From Pseudomonadota bacterium (GTDB lineage: Bacteria; Pseudomonadota; Alphaproteobacteria; Sphingomonadales; Sphingomonadaceae): 21,004 bases of DNA. The stretch spans positions 1 to 21,004 of the forward strand of contig JAEWIL010000259.1 in NCBI GenBank assembly GCA_023387085.1, in the 5' to 3' direction. Every line of letters starts with the position of its first letter. Position 1 is the first letter of the stretch. The notes under the pieces were generated by a model that was not told the DNA's origin, did no database searches, and saw nothing but the letters and a program-made list of their open reading frames with translations. Position numbers and translations under genes: made by a program. This document shows positions 1 to 6,977 of the stretch, piece after piece.

Positions 1-1860
1 CGCCGCGGCCTCGGCGGCGTAGAAGCCCTCGCGGTCGTTTGCCACAAGCGCCGCCATCACCGGCGCATCGGGAACGCGCGTCTGAATCATCACCTCGCCG
101 GGCTTGACCCCGCGCCCCGCGCGCCCGGCGACCTGCGCGATCTGCTGGAAGGTGCGTTCGGAGGCCCGCAGGTCGCCGCCGTCGAGGCCGAGGTCGGCAT
201 CGACAACGCCGACAAGCGTCAGGTTCGGGAAGTGATAGCCCTTGGTCACGAGCTGGGTGCCGATGATGATGTCGACGAGCCCACCCTCGACAGCATCGAC
301 GAATTCGGCGGCCTTTGCGGGCGACCAGAGCGTATCGGAGGTGACGATCGCGGTGCGCGCCTCGGGAAAGCGTAAGCTTACCTCGTCGGCCACGCGCTCG
401 ACGCCGGGGCCGCAGGCGACGAGGCTGTCCTCGTCCTCGCACTCGGGGCAAAGCCGCGGCGGCGGCATCACATGGCCGCAATGGTGGCAGGCGAGGCGGT
501 GGACGAGCCGGTGCTCGACCATCCACGCCGTGCAATTCGGGCATTGGATGCGGTGTCCGCAGGTGCGGCACAAGGTCAGCGGGGCAAAGCCGCGGCGGTT
601 CAGGAACAGCAGGCTCTGCTCGCCCTTTTGCAATCGGTCGGCGAGCGCGTCGACGAGCGGCGGGGCGAGCCAGCGGCCGCGGTCGGGCGGGTCCTGCCGC
701 ATGTCGATCGCGGCGAGGTCGGGCATCGTCGCGCCGCCGTAGCGCGCGGGGAGGACGATATGGCGATATCGCCCGGCCTCGACCATCGCGAGGCTTTCGA
801 GCGCGGGGGTCGCGCTGGCGAGGATGACCGGCAGGCCCTCGAAATGCCCGCGCATCACCGCGACGTCGCGCGCGTGATAATGGACACCGTCCTCCTGCTT
901 GAAGCTCGTCTCGTGCGCCTCGTCGACGACGATCACGCCGAGGTTGGCATAGGGCAGGAACAAGGCCGAGCGCGCGCCGACGACGATCTTCGCCTCGCCC
1001 GCGGCGATGCTGTGCCAGGCGCGGCGGCGTTCGGTCGAGCGGAGGCCCGAGTGCCAGGCGACGGGCTCGCAGCCGAAACGTGCGGCGAAGCGCGTCAGCA
1101 TCGGTTCGGTCAGCGCGATTTCGGGGAGCAGCACCAGCGCCTGCCTGCCCGCATCGATCGCGGCGGCGATCGCCTCCATATAGACTTCGGTCTTGCCCGA
1201 CCCGGTGACGCCGTCGAGCAGCAGCGTCTCGAATTTCGCGGCATCGACCGCATCGCGGAGTTGCCCGGCGGCGGCCGACTGCTCCGCGGATAGGTCCGGC
1301 GGCGCGAAACCGGGATCGGGCTCGGGATAGGGCTGGTCGGCCGAGACGCTTACCGCTTCGAGCGCCCCGGTCTGGACAAGCCCGCGGATCACCGCCTCGC
1401 TGACATCGGCCATGGCCGCCAGTTCGCGGACGATGCCCTGCCGTGTGCCGATCTTTTCGAGTGCGACGGTGCGCTGCGGCGTCATCCGTGCCGGCAACTG
1501 GCCGGTGGCGCGATATTCGACGATCGGGCGGCGCGCGTCGGCGAAGGCGGCGCCGGGTAGCACCATCCGCAGCACCGACCCCGGCGGCGCGAGATAATAG
1601 TCGCTCGTCCATTCGATCAGGCGGCGGAGCGGCGCCGCGATGGGCGGTACCGGCACGACCTCGAACAAATTGCGCAGGCGATTGTCACCGACGGGTTCGG
1701 GCGCGCCGAAACTTGCGTCCTCCCACACCACGCCGCCCATCCGCCGCGGCCCGAGCGGCGCGACGACGACGCTGCCGAGCGGCGCTTCGGTGCCATAGGG
1801 CACGCGATAATCGAGCGGGCCGAGGGCGGCGGTCAAAAGGAGGACGCGGGCGCGGGTCAT
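1..1860 (-). CDS. priA: Primosomal protein N' (replication restart helicase PriA), C-terminus cut by window edge
   Basis: PriA recognises stalled or D-loop forks and reloads the replicative helicase, unwinding DNA with ATP. The visible 620 residues start at the ATG at 1860 and run off position 1. An N-terminal DNA-binding region comes first, then Walker A GVTGSGKT (residues 217-224), a DEAH box (313-316), and the PriA zinc-binding insert with four CxxC pairs (Cys431/434, 440/443, 458/461, 471/474). The helicase motif QVAGRAGRG lies at 576-584. PriA is usually about 720-740 residues, so roughly the last 100 are outside. No Shine-Dalgarno sequence is visible, and a 7-bp inverted repeat sits just before the start. 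The DUF998-like gene upstream ends 60 bp away on the same strand, so read-through is possible. Identification is secure from the domain order. Confidence 0.96.
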   Translation of the reverse strand, partial: MTRARVLLLTAALGPLDYRVPYGTEAPLGSVVVAPLGPRRMGGVVWEDASFGAPEPVGDNRLRNLFEVVPVPPIAAPLRRLIEWTSDYYLAPPGSVLRMVLPGAAFADARRPIVEYRATGQLPARMTPQRTVALEKIGTRQGIVRELAAMADVSEAVIRGLVQTGALEAVSVSADQPYPEPDPGFAPPDLSAEQSAAAGQLRDAVDAAKFETLLLDGVTGSGKTEVYMEAIAAAIDAGRQALVLLPEIALTEPMLTRFAARFGCEPVAWHSGLRSTERRRAWHSIAAGEAKIVVGARSALFLPYANLGVIVVDEAHETSFKQEDGVHYHARDVAVMRGHFEGLPVILASATPALESLAMVEAGRYRHIVLPARYGGATMPDLAAIDMRQDPPDRGRWLAPPLVDALADRLQKGEQSLLFLNRRGFAPLTLCRTCGHRIQCPNCTAWMVEHRLVHRLACHHCGHVMPPPRLCPECEDEDSLVACGPGVERVADEVSLRFPEARTAIVTSDTLWSPAKAAEFVDAVEGGLVDIIIGTQLVTKGYHFPNLTLVGVVDADLGLDGGDLRASERTFQQIAQVAGRAGRGVKPGEVMIQTRVPDAPVMAALVANDREGFYAAEAAA

Positions 1861-1863
1861 GGG

Positions 1864-1889
1864 GCGTGGCAGGATATAGGGAGCCACGC
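1864..1889 (-). repeat. Inverted repeat directly upstream of priA
   Basis: GCGTGGC and GCCACGC form perfect 7-bp arms around a 12-base AT-richer centre. The element ends 3 bases before the priA start codon. The centre reads TATATC on the minus strand, which could serve as a -10 box for a transcript with a very short leader, but no good -35 box is visible. Function is unproven. Confidence 0.35.
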
Positions 1890-1920
1890 AAAATAGGAAA
1901 GCGCGATGCCGCGCCCGTGA

Positions 1921-2538
1921 TCAACGATGCCGGAGTGCGATCCAGCCGAGCCAGACCCAGGCGAGCATCGCGGCAAGGTAAAATGCAAGGCCGGTTTTGA
2001 TGGTCGTCGCCATGCCAAGCTGGATCAGCATCGGGATCGCGACCCCTGCGAGCAGCGACAGCATCGCCGCGCCGCGCGCGCGCTCACGCCACAGGCTAAA
2101 GGCGTAGACGACGCAGGCGACGATCAGCGACCCGAAGGCGAGCATGAAGGCGACGCTGTGGATGACGGCCCCGCTCGTCATCACCGGCTGCTGTTCCAGT
2201 GCTGTGCCCGGCGGGAAGCCCAGCCCCGGCGGGGCATCGAACAGTCCTGCGAGGATCAGGCCCGCGCCGTAAAGTGCGATCAATGCTGGACCCGCGATCC
2301 GCCCCGAGGCGCGGCGCAGGCCGAGTGCGCAGCGGAGCACAAGCAGCCCCGATGCAATGAAGCACGCCTTCATCACCCAGCCGCGCGGCCCGAGGCTGAG
2401 CATCGAGATCGCATGGCGTTCAATGTCGAATCCCGGCCGCGCGAAAATTTCTATGATGGTGATGGCGAAGAAGAGGGCCCCCGCGATGACGCCTCCTTTC
2501 AGCAGGCTGGATGTGTTGGACGCGGCGACCACCCTCAC
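1921..2538 (-). CDS. DUF998-like integral membrane protein
   Basis: This is a 205-residue hydrophobic protein with about six predicted membrane segments. After the first helix comes a loop matching the DUF998 pattern (ARPGFDIERHAISMLSLGPRGW), then alternating helices and a later HSVAFMLAFGSL segment. The biochemical role of DUF998 proteins is not established. I place the start at the GTG at 2538, whose last two bases are the first two of the upstream gene's TGA (GTGA overlap), the pattern of translational coupling. A second GTG at 2532 is possible. The same frame stays open far upstream inside the SRPBCC gene, but that part has no membrane-protein character and is shadow. It is the third gene of the ArsR operon, so a job in response to the regulator's signal is inferred. 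Confidence 0.8.
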   Translation of the reverse strand: MRVVAASNTSSLLKGGVIAGALFFAITIIEIFARPGFDIERHAISMLSLGPRGWVMKACFIASGLLVLRCALGLRRASGRIAGPALIALYGAGLILAGLFDAPPGLGFPPGTALEQQPVMTSGAVIHSVAFMLAFGSLIVACVVYAFSLWRERARGAAMLSLLAGVAIPMLIQLGMATTIKTGLAFYLAAMLAWVWLGWIALRHR

Positions 2539-3014
2539 ATCGCCTTGATATAGTCGACCATCTGGGTGACCACCGTACCCCAGCCGTCGTGAAAGCCCAT
2601 TTCTTCGTGTCGTTGCCGCGCCGCCGAATCGCCGTGCAGCGCGATCGCCTTGTATCGCGTGCCGTTGCCATGCGGGGTCAGGAACAGGCCTGCGGTGAAG
2701 AAGGGCGCCGGCGCGGGGCGAAAGCCGGGAAGTAGCGTGTCGGTGAAGATCAGTCGCTCGTTCGGCACCACGTCGAGGTAGCAGCCGCTGCCAGGGAATT
2801 CCTCGCCCTCGGGCGAACGCATGGTCGTGTTGAAGGCGCCGCCTGGGCGCAGGTCGATCGTGCAGTCGGTGACGATCCACGGCTTTGGTACGAACCAGTG
2901 AACCAGATGTTCGGGGGTGGTCCACACTTTCCACACCAGTTCGACGGGCACGTCGATCTCGCGTTCCAGGACCAGATCGAGTTCGGGGTCGATCGCGGGC
3001 ATCGGGAATGTCAT
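2535..3014 (-). CDS. SRPBCC / AHSA1-like (START-fold) domain protein
   Basis: This is a 159-residue soluble protein of the activator-of-Hsp90-ATPase-1-like SRPBCC group, a helix-grip fold with a deep hydrophobic pocket. Visible family marks are the N-terminal REIDVPVELVWKVWTTPEHL segment, then HWFVPKPW, DLRPGGAF, a middle GCYLDVVPNERLIFTDTL stretch, and a C-terminal helix around HDGWGTVVTQMVDYI. The chosen start is the ATG at 3014, which overlaps the regulator's stop codon as ATGA and has AGGAG upstream; a longer reading frame begins inside the regulator gene and is not needed. ArsR-type regulators paired with an SRPBCC protein are a recurrent arrangement. The ligand is unknown, and nothing in the sequence identifies it. 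Confidence 0.88.
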   Translation of the reverse strand: MTFPMPAIDPELDLVLEREIDVPVELVWKVWTTPEHLVHWFVPKPWIVTDCTIDLRPGGAFNTTMRSPEGEEFPGSGCYLDVVPNERLIFTDTLLPGFRPAPAPFFTAGLFLTPHGNGTRYKAIALHGDSAARQRHEEMGFHDGWGTVVTQMVDYIKAM

Positions 3015-3379
3015 TCGCTTTTCTCCTTTTTGAGTTTGAGCAGATAGGCGTCCATGCGGTCGAGCCGGGATTCCCAGAGCCGGCGCTGGGTTCCGAGCCA
3101 ATCCTCGGCCAGCCGAAGCCGGTCGGGCGCGAGGCTGTAGGTGCGCACGCGCCCGACCTTGCGCGAATGGACCAGCCCGCAGCTTTCGAGGATTTTCAGA
3201 TGTTCGAGGAAGGAGGGGAGCGCCATCGGGTAGCGCGATGCCAGTTCGCTGGTCGCGGTCGGACGTTCGCCCAGCCGTTCGAGCACGTCGCGCCGCGTGG
3301 GGTCGGCGAGCGCCCGGAAAATGCCGTCGATCATCGCCGGCTCGGGCGCAAGGGGAGCGTCAGGGCGGACCTGCGACAT
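3011..3379 (-). CDS. ArsR-family winged-helix transcriptional regulator
   Basis: This is a 122-residue DNA-binding protein. The N-terminal half has the ArsR pattern: IFRALADPTRRDVLERL, then the recognition region SELASRYPMALPSFLEHLKIL, followed by a wing (GLVHSRKVGRVRTYSL). No cysteine cluster typical of metal-sensing ArsR/SmtB members is present; only one Cys is seen, so metal sensing is unlikely. The sequence resembles the subgroup that accompanies SRPBCC proteins. The start is the ATG at 3379, with AAGGA six bases upstream. It is the first gene of a three-gene operon with 4-bp overlaps. The palindrome at 3418-3441 is the natural candidate for its operator, which would make the operon autoregulated (inference). 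Confidence 0.92.
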   Translation of the reverse strand: MSQVRPDAPLAPEPAMIDGIFRALADPTRRDVLERLGERPTATSELASRYPMALPSFLEHLKILESCGLVHSRKVGRVRTYSLAPDRLRLAEDWLGTQRRLWESRLDRMDAYLLKLKKEKSE

Positions 3380-3417
3380 GCGGCATCCTTTCCTGTCACC
3401 TGTTTAGGCTGATCTAT

Positions 3418-3441
3418 ATACTTAGGTCAATGCCTAAGTAT
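3418..3441 (-). promoter_or_regulatory. Candidate ArsR operator: perfect 9-6-9 palindrome
   Basis: The arms ATACTTAGG (3418-3426) and CCTAAGTAT (3433-3441) are exact reverse complements around a 6-base spacer. The element lies 38 bp upstream of the regulator start in otherwise GC-rich DNA. On the minus strand TTGACC spans the spacer and one arm and could be the -35 box; the -10 box is not obvious (CTAAAC at 17-bp spacing is weak). A further TTAGG half-site lies at 3404-3408. Binding by the adjacent ArsR protein is inferred from position and symmetry. Confidence 0.65.
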
Positions 3442-3487
3442 TGGGATGGCTCGACGGGAAAGGCAAAGCGGCAAGAATGTTGGGAAC

Positions 3488-4576
3488 TCAGCCGGTGGCA
3501 GCCACTGTTCTGCGGCCACCGCGCTTCACGGGCTTCGGCCGCTTGAACCAGAAACTCCATACGGCAAGGCTGCCGAGCATCGTCAGGGCGAGCCCGGAGA
3601 TCGTCATGACGATCCGCCACGCCCAGCCGCCGACTTTCGATGCGTGGATCGGGAAAGCCATGTTGAACGCCTGCGCGCCCGACGGCATTGCGAGTGCGTC
3701 GCGCAGGCCGAGCAGCTTGCCCGTTCCGGCATCGAACCACAATGTCGAGCGGCCGTTGGGGAGCCACTCGTCCTGCTGACGCATCCGGAGCATGATCGGG
3801 TCGCCCGCCTTGCGTGGCAGGCTGAGGATACGGAATTCGGCGTCGGGGAAACGGCGGCGCGCTTCGCCGAGCATCGCGGCATAGTCGGGCTTGGCGGCGA
3901 GCGCGTTGCCCTTGTACTTGGGCGGTTCGATGGCCTTCGCGGCTTCGGCCGGCGAGCCGAAGGGGGCGATCATCACCATCGCGAAGGGACGGAAAATCAT
4001 CATCGTTCCTGTGACGATCGAGATCAGCAGCAGCGGAGCAGCGACGATGCCGAGGTCGCGGTGGTGCATAACGATCGCCGGGCGCGACATGCGTTTCGGC
4101 CACAGGCGGAACTGGAAGTTCCGCCGCGTCCGCCACCACAGGATCGCACCGCTGATCACGAAGAACAAGCCGCAGAGCCCCGCGACGCCGATCACCCATT
4201 CACCCGTATCGCCGGCAAACAGATGATGATGAAAGTCGAAGATCCAGAGTTCGGGCCGCTCCCATTGGCTCGCCCAGCGCGTCACGACCTCGCCCGACTG
4301 GCTGGCATAGGCGCCCGCCTCCTTGCCCAGCCGGAGCTGATGGAGCCCGAAGCGCTCATCGGCATAGATGATGCCCTGCGCGCCCGGCATCGCCATCAGC
4401 TTCTCGGTCGTCGCGGCAACCGTAGGCAGATCGCCGCGCAGCGGATCGCCGGTCCCGGGCAATCCGATCCACAGATGCTCGTGGAGCAGGATCGTGCCCG
4501 TCAGGCCCATGAGCGCGAGCACGAGGCCGATCAGGCCCCCGGTCCAGCGGTGGAGCGTGTCGAGCAGCTTCATCAT
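3488..4576 (-). CDS. PepSY-associated transmembrane protein (PiuB/FsrB-like, putative reductase-type)
   Basis: This is a 362-residue membrane protein with four predicted helices near residues 12-32, 127-148, 175-195 and 320-343. Periplasmic PepSY-type segments lie between helices 1 and 2 and in the large 200-318 loop. Histidines cluster at helix boundaries (His9, His32, His34, FHHH at 116-118, MHHRD at 170-174), a family feature compatible with heme or metal binding. Members are commonly found beside siderophore receptors and are thought to help iron reduction or release at the inner membrane. The start is the first of two consecutive ATGs and follows the receptor's TAA with no gap, implying one transcript and re-initiation. 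An iron role is inferred from family and neighbour. Confidence 0.88.
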   Translation of the reverse strand: MMKLLDTLHRWTGGLIGLVLALMGLTGTILLHEHLWIGLPGTGDPLRGDLPTVAATTEKLMAMPGAQGIIYADERFGLHQLRLGKEAGAYASQSGEVVTRWASQWERPELWIFDFHHHLFAGDTGEWVIGVAGLCGLFFVISGAILWWRTRRNFQFRLWPKRMSRPAIVMHHRDLGIVAAPLLLISIVTGTMMIFRPFAMVMIAPFGSPAEAAKAIEPPKYKGNALAAKPDYAAMLGEARRRFPDAEFRILSLPRKAGDPIMLRMRQQDEWLPNGRSTLWFDAGTGKLLGLRDALAMPSGAQAFNMAFPIHASKVGGWAWRIVMTISGLALTMLGSLAVWSFWFKRPKPVKRGGRRTVAATG

Positions 4577-6787
4577 TTAGAAACGGTAATCCCACCCGAG
4601 CGTGAAGGTCCGGCCGCGTCCCGCGAAGAAGGCCAGATTGTCGGTCGGCAGCCGCGTGTCGCTCGAATAGTCGATATAGAATTTGTCGAACAGATTCTGG
4701 ACGCTGAAGCTGAGGCCGCCGAAGCCGGTCTGGTAGCGGATGCTGGCGTCGGTGATGGCGTAGCCGCCGAAATTGTTTCGGGGATCGGGGTTCGCCTTGC
4801 CGTGGAAGGTGCGATCGAGGAAGAATTGTGTCTGGATTAGCGCCGAGACCGGCCCCTTGTTATACGACGCGTTGAGGTTGAGGCGGTCGGGCGAGATGTT
4901 GGTGCCGTCGAGATCGGTGTCGACGATGCCGTCGGGATTGGCGCTATCGCTGTCATATCGGCCCTGGATATGGGCATAGCCGATGCCGAGCTTCAGCCCA
5001 TCGATAGGCGTGGCGACACGCAGATTCACTTCCAGCCCCTCGATTTCGACCCGCTGGCGCTGGACGTCGAAGATGCGGTCGGGGCGGGCGATGAGCAGCT
5101 GACCCTTGTCGCTCGACGACCAGAAATAGGTCGCGCTGGCATCGAGCGGACCGCGCTTCACCTCCACGCCGACCTCGCGGTTGTTCGAGACGACGGGCGA
5201 GATGTCGAGGAAGCTGTCGATATCGACGCCGGGCGTGTTGACCGCGCGCGTGATGCGGCCGATGTCAGGGACGGTGAAGCCTTCGGCATAGCTCGCATAG
5301 GCGCGGATACCAGCCCATGGCTCGACGATCACGCCGCCGTTGATCAGCAAATCCTGGAACTTCGGCTTGCCGCCGCCGACATCGACGCCGCCATAGGTCG
5401 AAAGGCCGCAATTGGTGGTGACGGTCGCCGAACAGGCGCGGAAGGTCGTCGAGGCGAGCGTATGATAATCGTCGATCTTGATCTTCACATTCTCCCAGCG
5501 CACCCCGCCGGCGAGACGGACGAGACCGCCCATCAACTTCAGGTTTGCCTGCCCGAAGGGCGCGAGGCTGCGAAAATCGCTCGGCGGCACCCAGACGCGC
5601 CCGGTTGCGATCAGCGCCTGTTCGGTCTTGTCGACGAGCGCGTCGAAGCCGATTGTCAGCGTCAGCGCCTCGAAACCCGGAACCGCGCGTTCGTAGCTGA
5701 ACTTGGCGCCGAGCTTGCGGCTGCGGTTCTGTGACTGGTCGAACAGCGTGCCGACGGGCGCGAGCGCGGGATCCTGGAAAGTCGCCTGCGTCGCGATCTC
5801 GCCGCCGAAAGTGTCGCGGCTGCGATTGAAGAAGATCTGGCTGACGAAATTGCCGCCGCCAAGATCGGTGTCGGTCAGCGACAGGGCGACGCTTTCGGTG
5901 CGGTTCTGCGCCGACTTGCCCGGCGGATCGCCGCGCACGGCGCTCGTCGGAACGCCGGTCAGGCGGTTGCCGGGCAGCGCGACATAGTCGCCGTCGCCCT
6001 TCAGTTCGAAGCGGCTCGCGATCAGGTCGAGCCGCGCGGTCGGCGACAGTTCGTAGCCGAGGCGCGCGAACAGCGAGAGCGTCCGCGAATCCTGCGTCTC
6101 GCCCTGCGTCAGGTTGAGCCCGACGCGGCGGCTCTCGCCATCGTAGAAGGCGCCGCGCTTTTCCCACGCCGCGCCGACGGTCGCGTCGAAGCGACCGGCC
6201 TTGTACTGGACCAGCCCCGCGACCTTGCCGCCGACCCCGTCCTTGCTGAACCCGTCGTCGGCGGTGCCCTGAAGCAGGAAGCGGCCGCCCAGGCCTTCTT
6301 CCTTTGGCGCGCCGACGGTGACCTGGTTGACGATGCCGCCGGTCCCGCCGATGCCCTGCAGCGCGTTCGAGCCATAGATCAGTTCGACGCGGTCGACGAA
6401 GAAACCATCGATCGTGAAGCCGTCGCGGCTGCCGTCGCGCATCGGGGTCGATTGCGGAATGCCGTTGATCGCATAGAGCGGCGAACGGCCGCGCAGCGTC
6501 TCGCCCGCGCCCGACAGCTTCTGCCGGGTGGGCGAGAAGCTGGGGGTGAGGTTCGACACCGCGTCGGTGACCGAACCCGCAATCGCGACCTGCTGGTCGA
6601 GCGTGTCCTTTCCGATCAGGTCGATCGTCAGCGGCAGCGCGTTCGGCGGCAGGATTGTGCGCGCCGCGGTGACGATGATGCTGTCGTCCCGCGCGGCGGC
6701 GTCATCGGCGGCCGCGGCATCCTGCGCCAAGGCGGGGGAGGAAAGCGTACCGGACAACAGCGCCGCGACGATCCACTTGCGATTCAT
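4577..6787 (-). CDS. TonB-dependent outer-membrane receptor (probable ferric-siderophore type)
   Basis: This is a 736-residue outer-membrane transporter of normal family length. A signal peptide ends at SPALA (residues 17-21, cleavage before Gln22). A TonB-box-like DDSIIVTA follows at 34-41, then the plug with its GSNALQG and GGIVNQVT signatures, then a 22-strand-type barrel. The barrel ends in a YASYAEGF segment, an NLFDKFY segment and a terminal aromatic F (GWDYRF), which suits BAM insertion. A Cys pair lies in one barrel loop (FRACSATVTTNC). The start is the ATG at 6787, with AGGAG six bases upstream; an in-frame TTG two codons earlier touches the AGGAG and is unlikely. It is co-directional with the PepSY gene. 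The substrate is not readable from sequence; iron-siderophore is inferred from the partner. Confidence 0.93.
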   Translation of the reverse strand: MNRKWIVAALLSGTLSSPALAQDAAAADDAAARDDSIIVTAARTILPPNALPLTIDLIGKDTLDQQVAIAGSVTDAVSNLTPSFSPTRQKLSGAGETLRGRSPLYAINGIPQSTPMRDGSRDGFTIDGFFVDRVELIYGSNALQGIGGTGGIVNQVTVGAPKEEGLGGRFLLQGTADDGFSKDGVGGKVAGLVQYKAGRFDATVGAAWEKRGAFYDGESRRVGLNLTQGETQDSRTLSLFARLGYELSPTARLDLIASRFELKGDGDYVALPGNRLTGVPTSAVRGDPPGKSAQNRTESVALSLTDTDLGGGNFVSQIFFNRSRDTFGGEIATQATFQDPALAPVGTLFDQSQNRSRKLGAKFSYERAVPGFEALTLTIGFDALVDKTEQALIATGRVWVPPSDFRSLAPFGQANLKLMGGLVRLAGGVRWENVKIKIDDYHTLASTTFRACSATVTTNCGLSTYGGVDVGGGKPKFQDLLINGGVIVEPWAGIRAYASYAEGFTVPDIGRITRAVNTPGVDIDSFLDISPVVSNNREVGVEVKRGPLDASATYFWSSSDKGQLLIARPDRIFDVQRQRVEIEGLEVNLRVATPIDGLKLGIGYAHIQGRYDSDSANPDGIVDTDLDGTNISPDRLNLNASYNKGPVSALIQTQFFLDRTFHGKANPDPRNNFGGYAITDASIRYQTGFGGLSFSVQNLFDKFYIDYSSDTRLPTDNLAFFAGRGRTFTLGWDYRF

Positions 6788-6833
6788 TCTCAACTCCTGC
6801 TTCGGAGTGGCCGCTAGTGCGACACATTCTCAA
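6778..6833 (-). promoter_or_regulatory. Two direct copies of a 16-bp motif, 40 bp apart, at the TonB-receptor start
   Basis: On the minus strand TTGAGAATG-NN-TCGCA occurs at 6833-6818 and again at 6793-6778. Fourteen of 16 positions match and the copies are offset by exactly 40 bp, close to four helical turns. The second copy overlaps the start codon and the codons for Asn-Arg. The GAGAATG core resembles half of a Fur-type iron box. A role as a repressor site is inference; chance similarity caused by coding constraint in the second copy cannot be excluded. Confidence 0.4.
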
Positions 6834-6977
6834 ATGCAAGGAGATTCAGAAGAAGCAACTTTTACGGGAGGCGAAGCTGATTGACGAAAGCAGTAATGGC
6901 CTTCCTCCCTCCCGAAGCGGCGCTGGTTCTGCGGGAAGGGGTGACGTCGCTCCTCAAAGCGCGCTATCAGGCCGGCG

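Noticed and set aside
472..1293. 273-codon plus-strand frame inside priA
   Set aside because: It lies opposite the zinc insert and helicase motifs of priA, which are unambiguous on the minus strand.
2539..2934. N-terminal extension of the DUF998-like protein
   Set aside because: This stretch is the SRPBCC gene read in another frame. The GTG overlapping the SRPBCC stop gives a normal DUF998 start.
3446..4840. 464-codon plus-strand frame opposite the PepSY gene
   Set aside because: It spans two well-supported minus-strand genes and shows no domain or ribosome-binding site.
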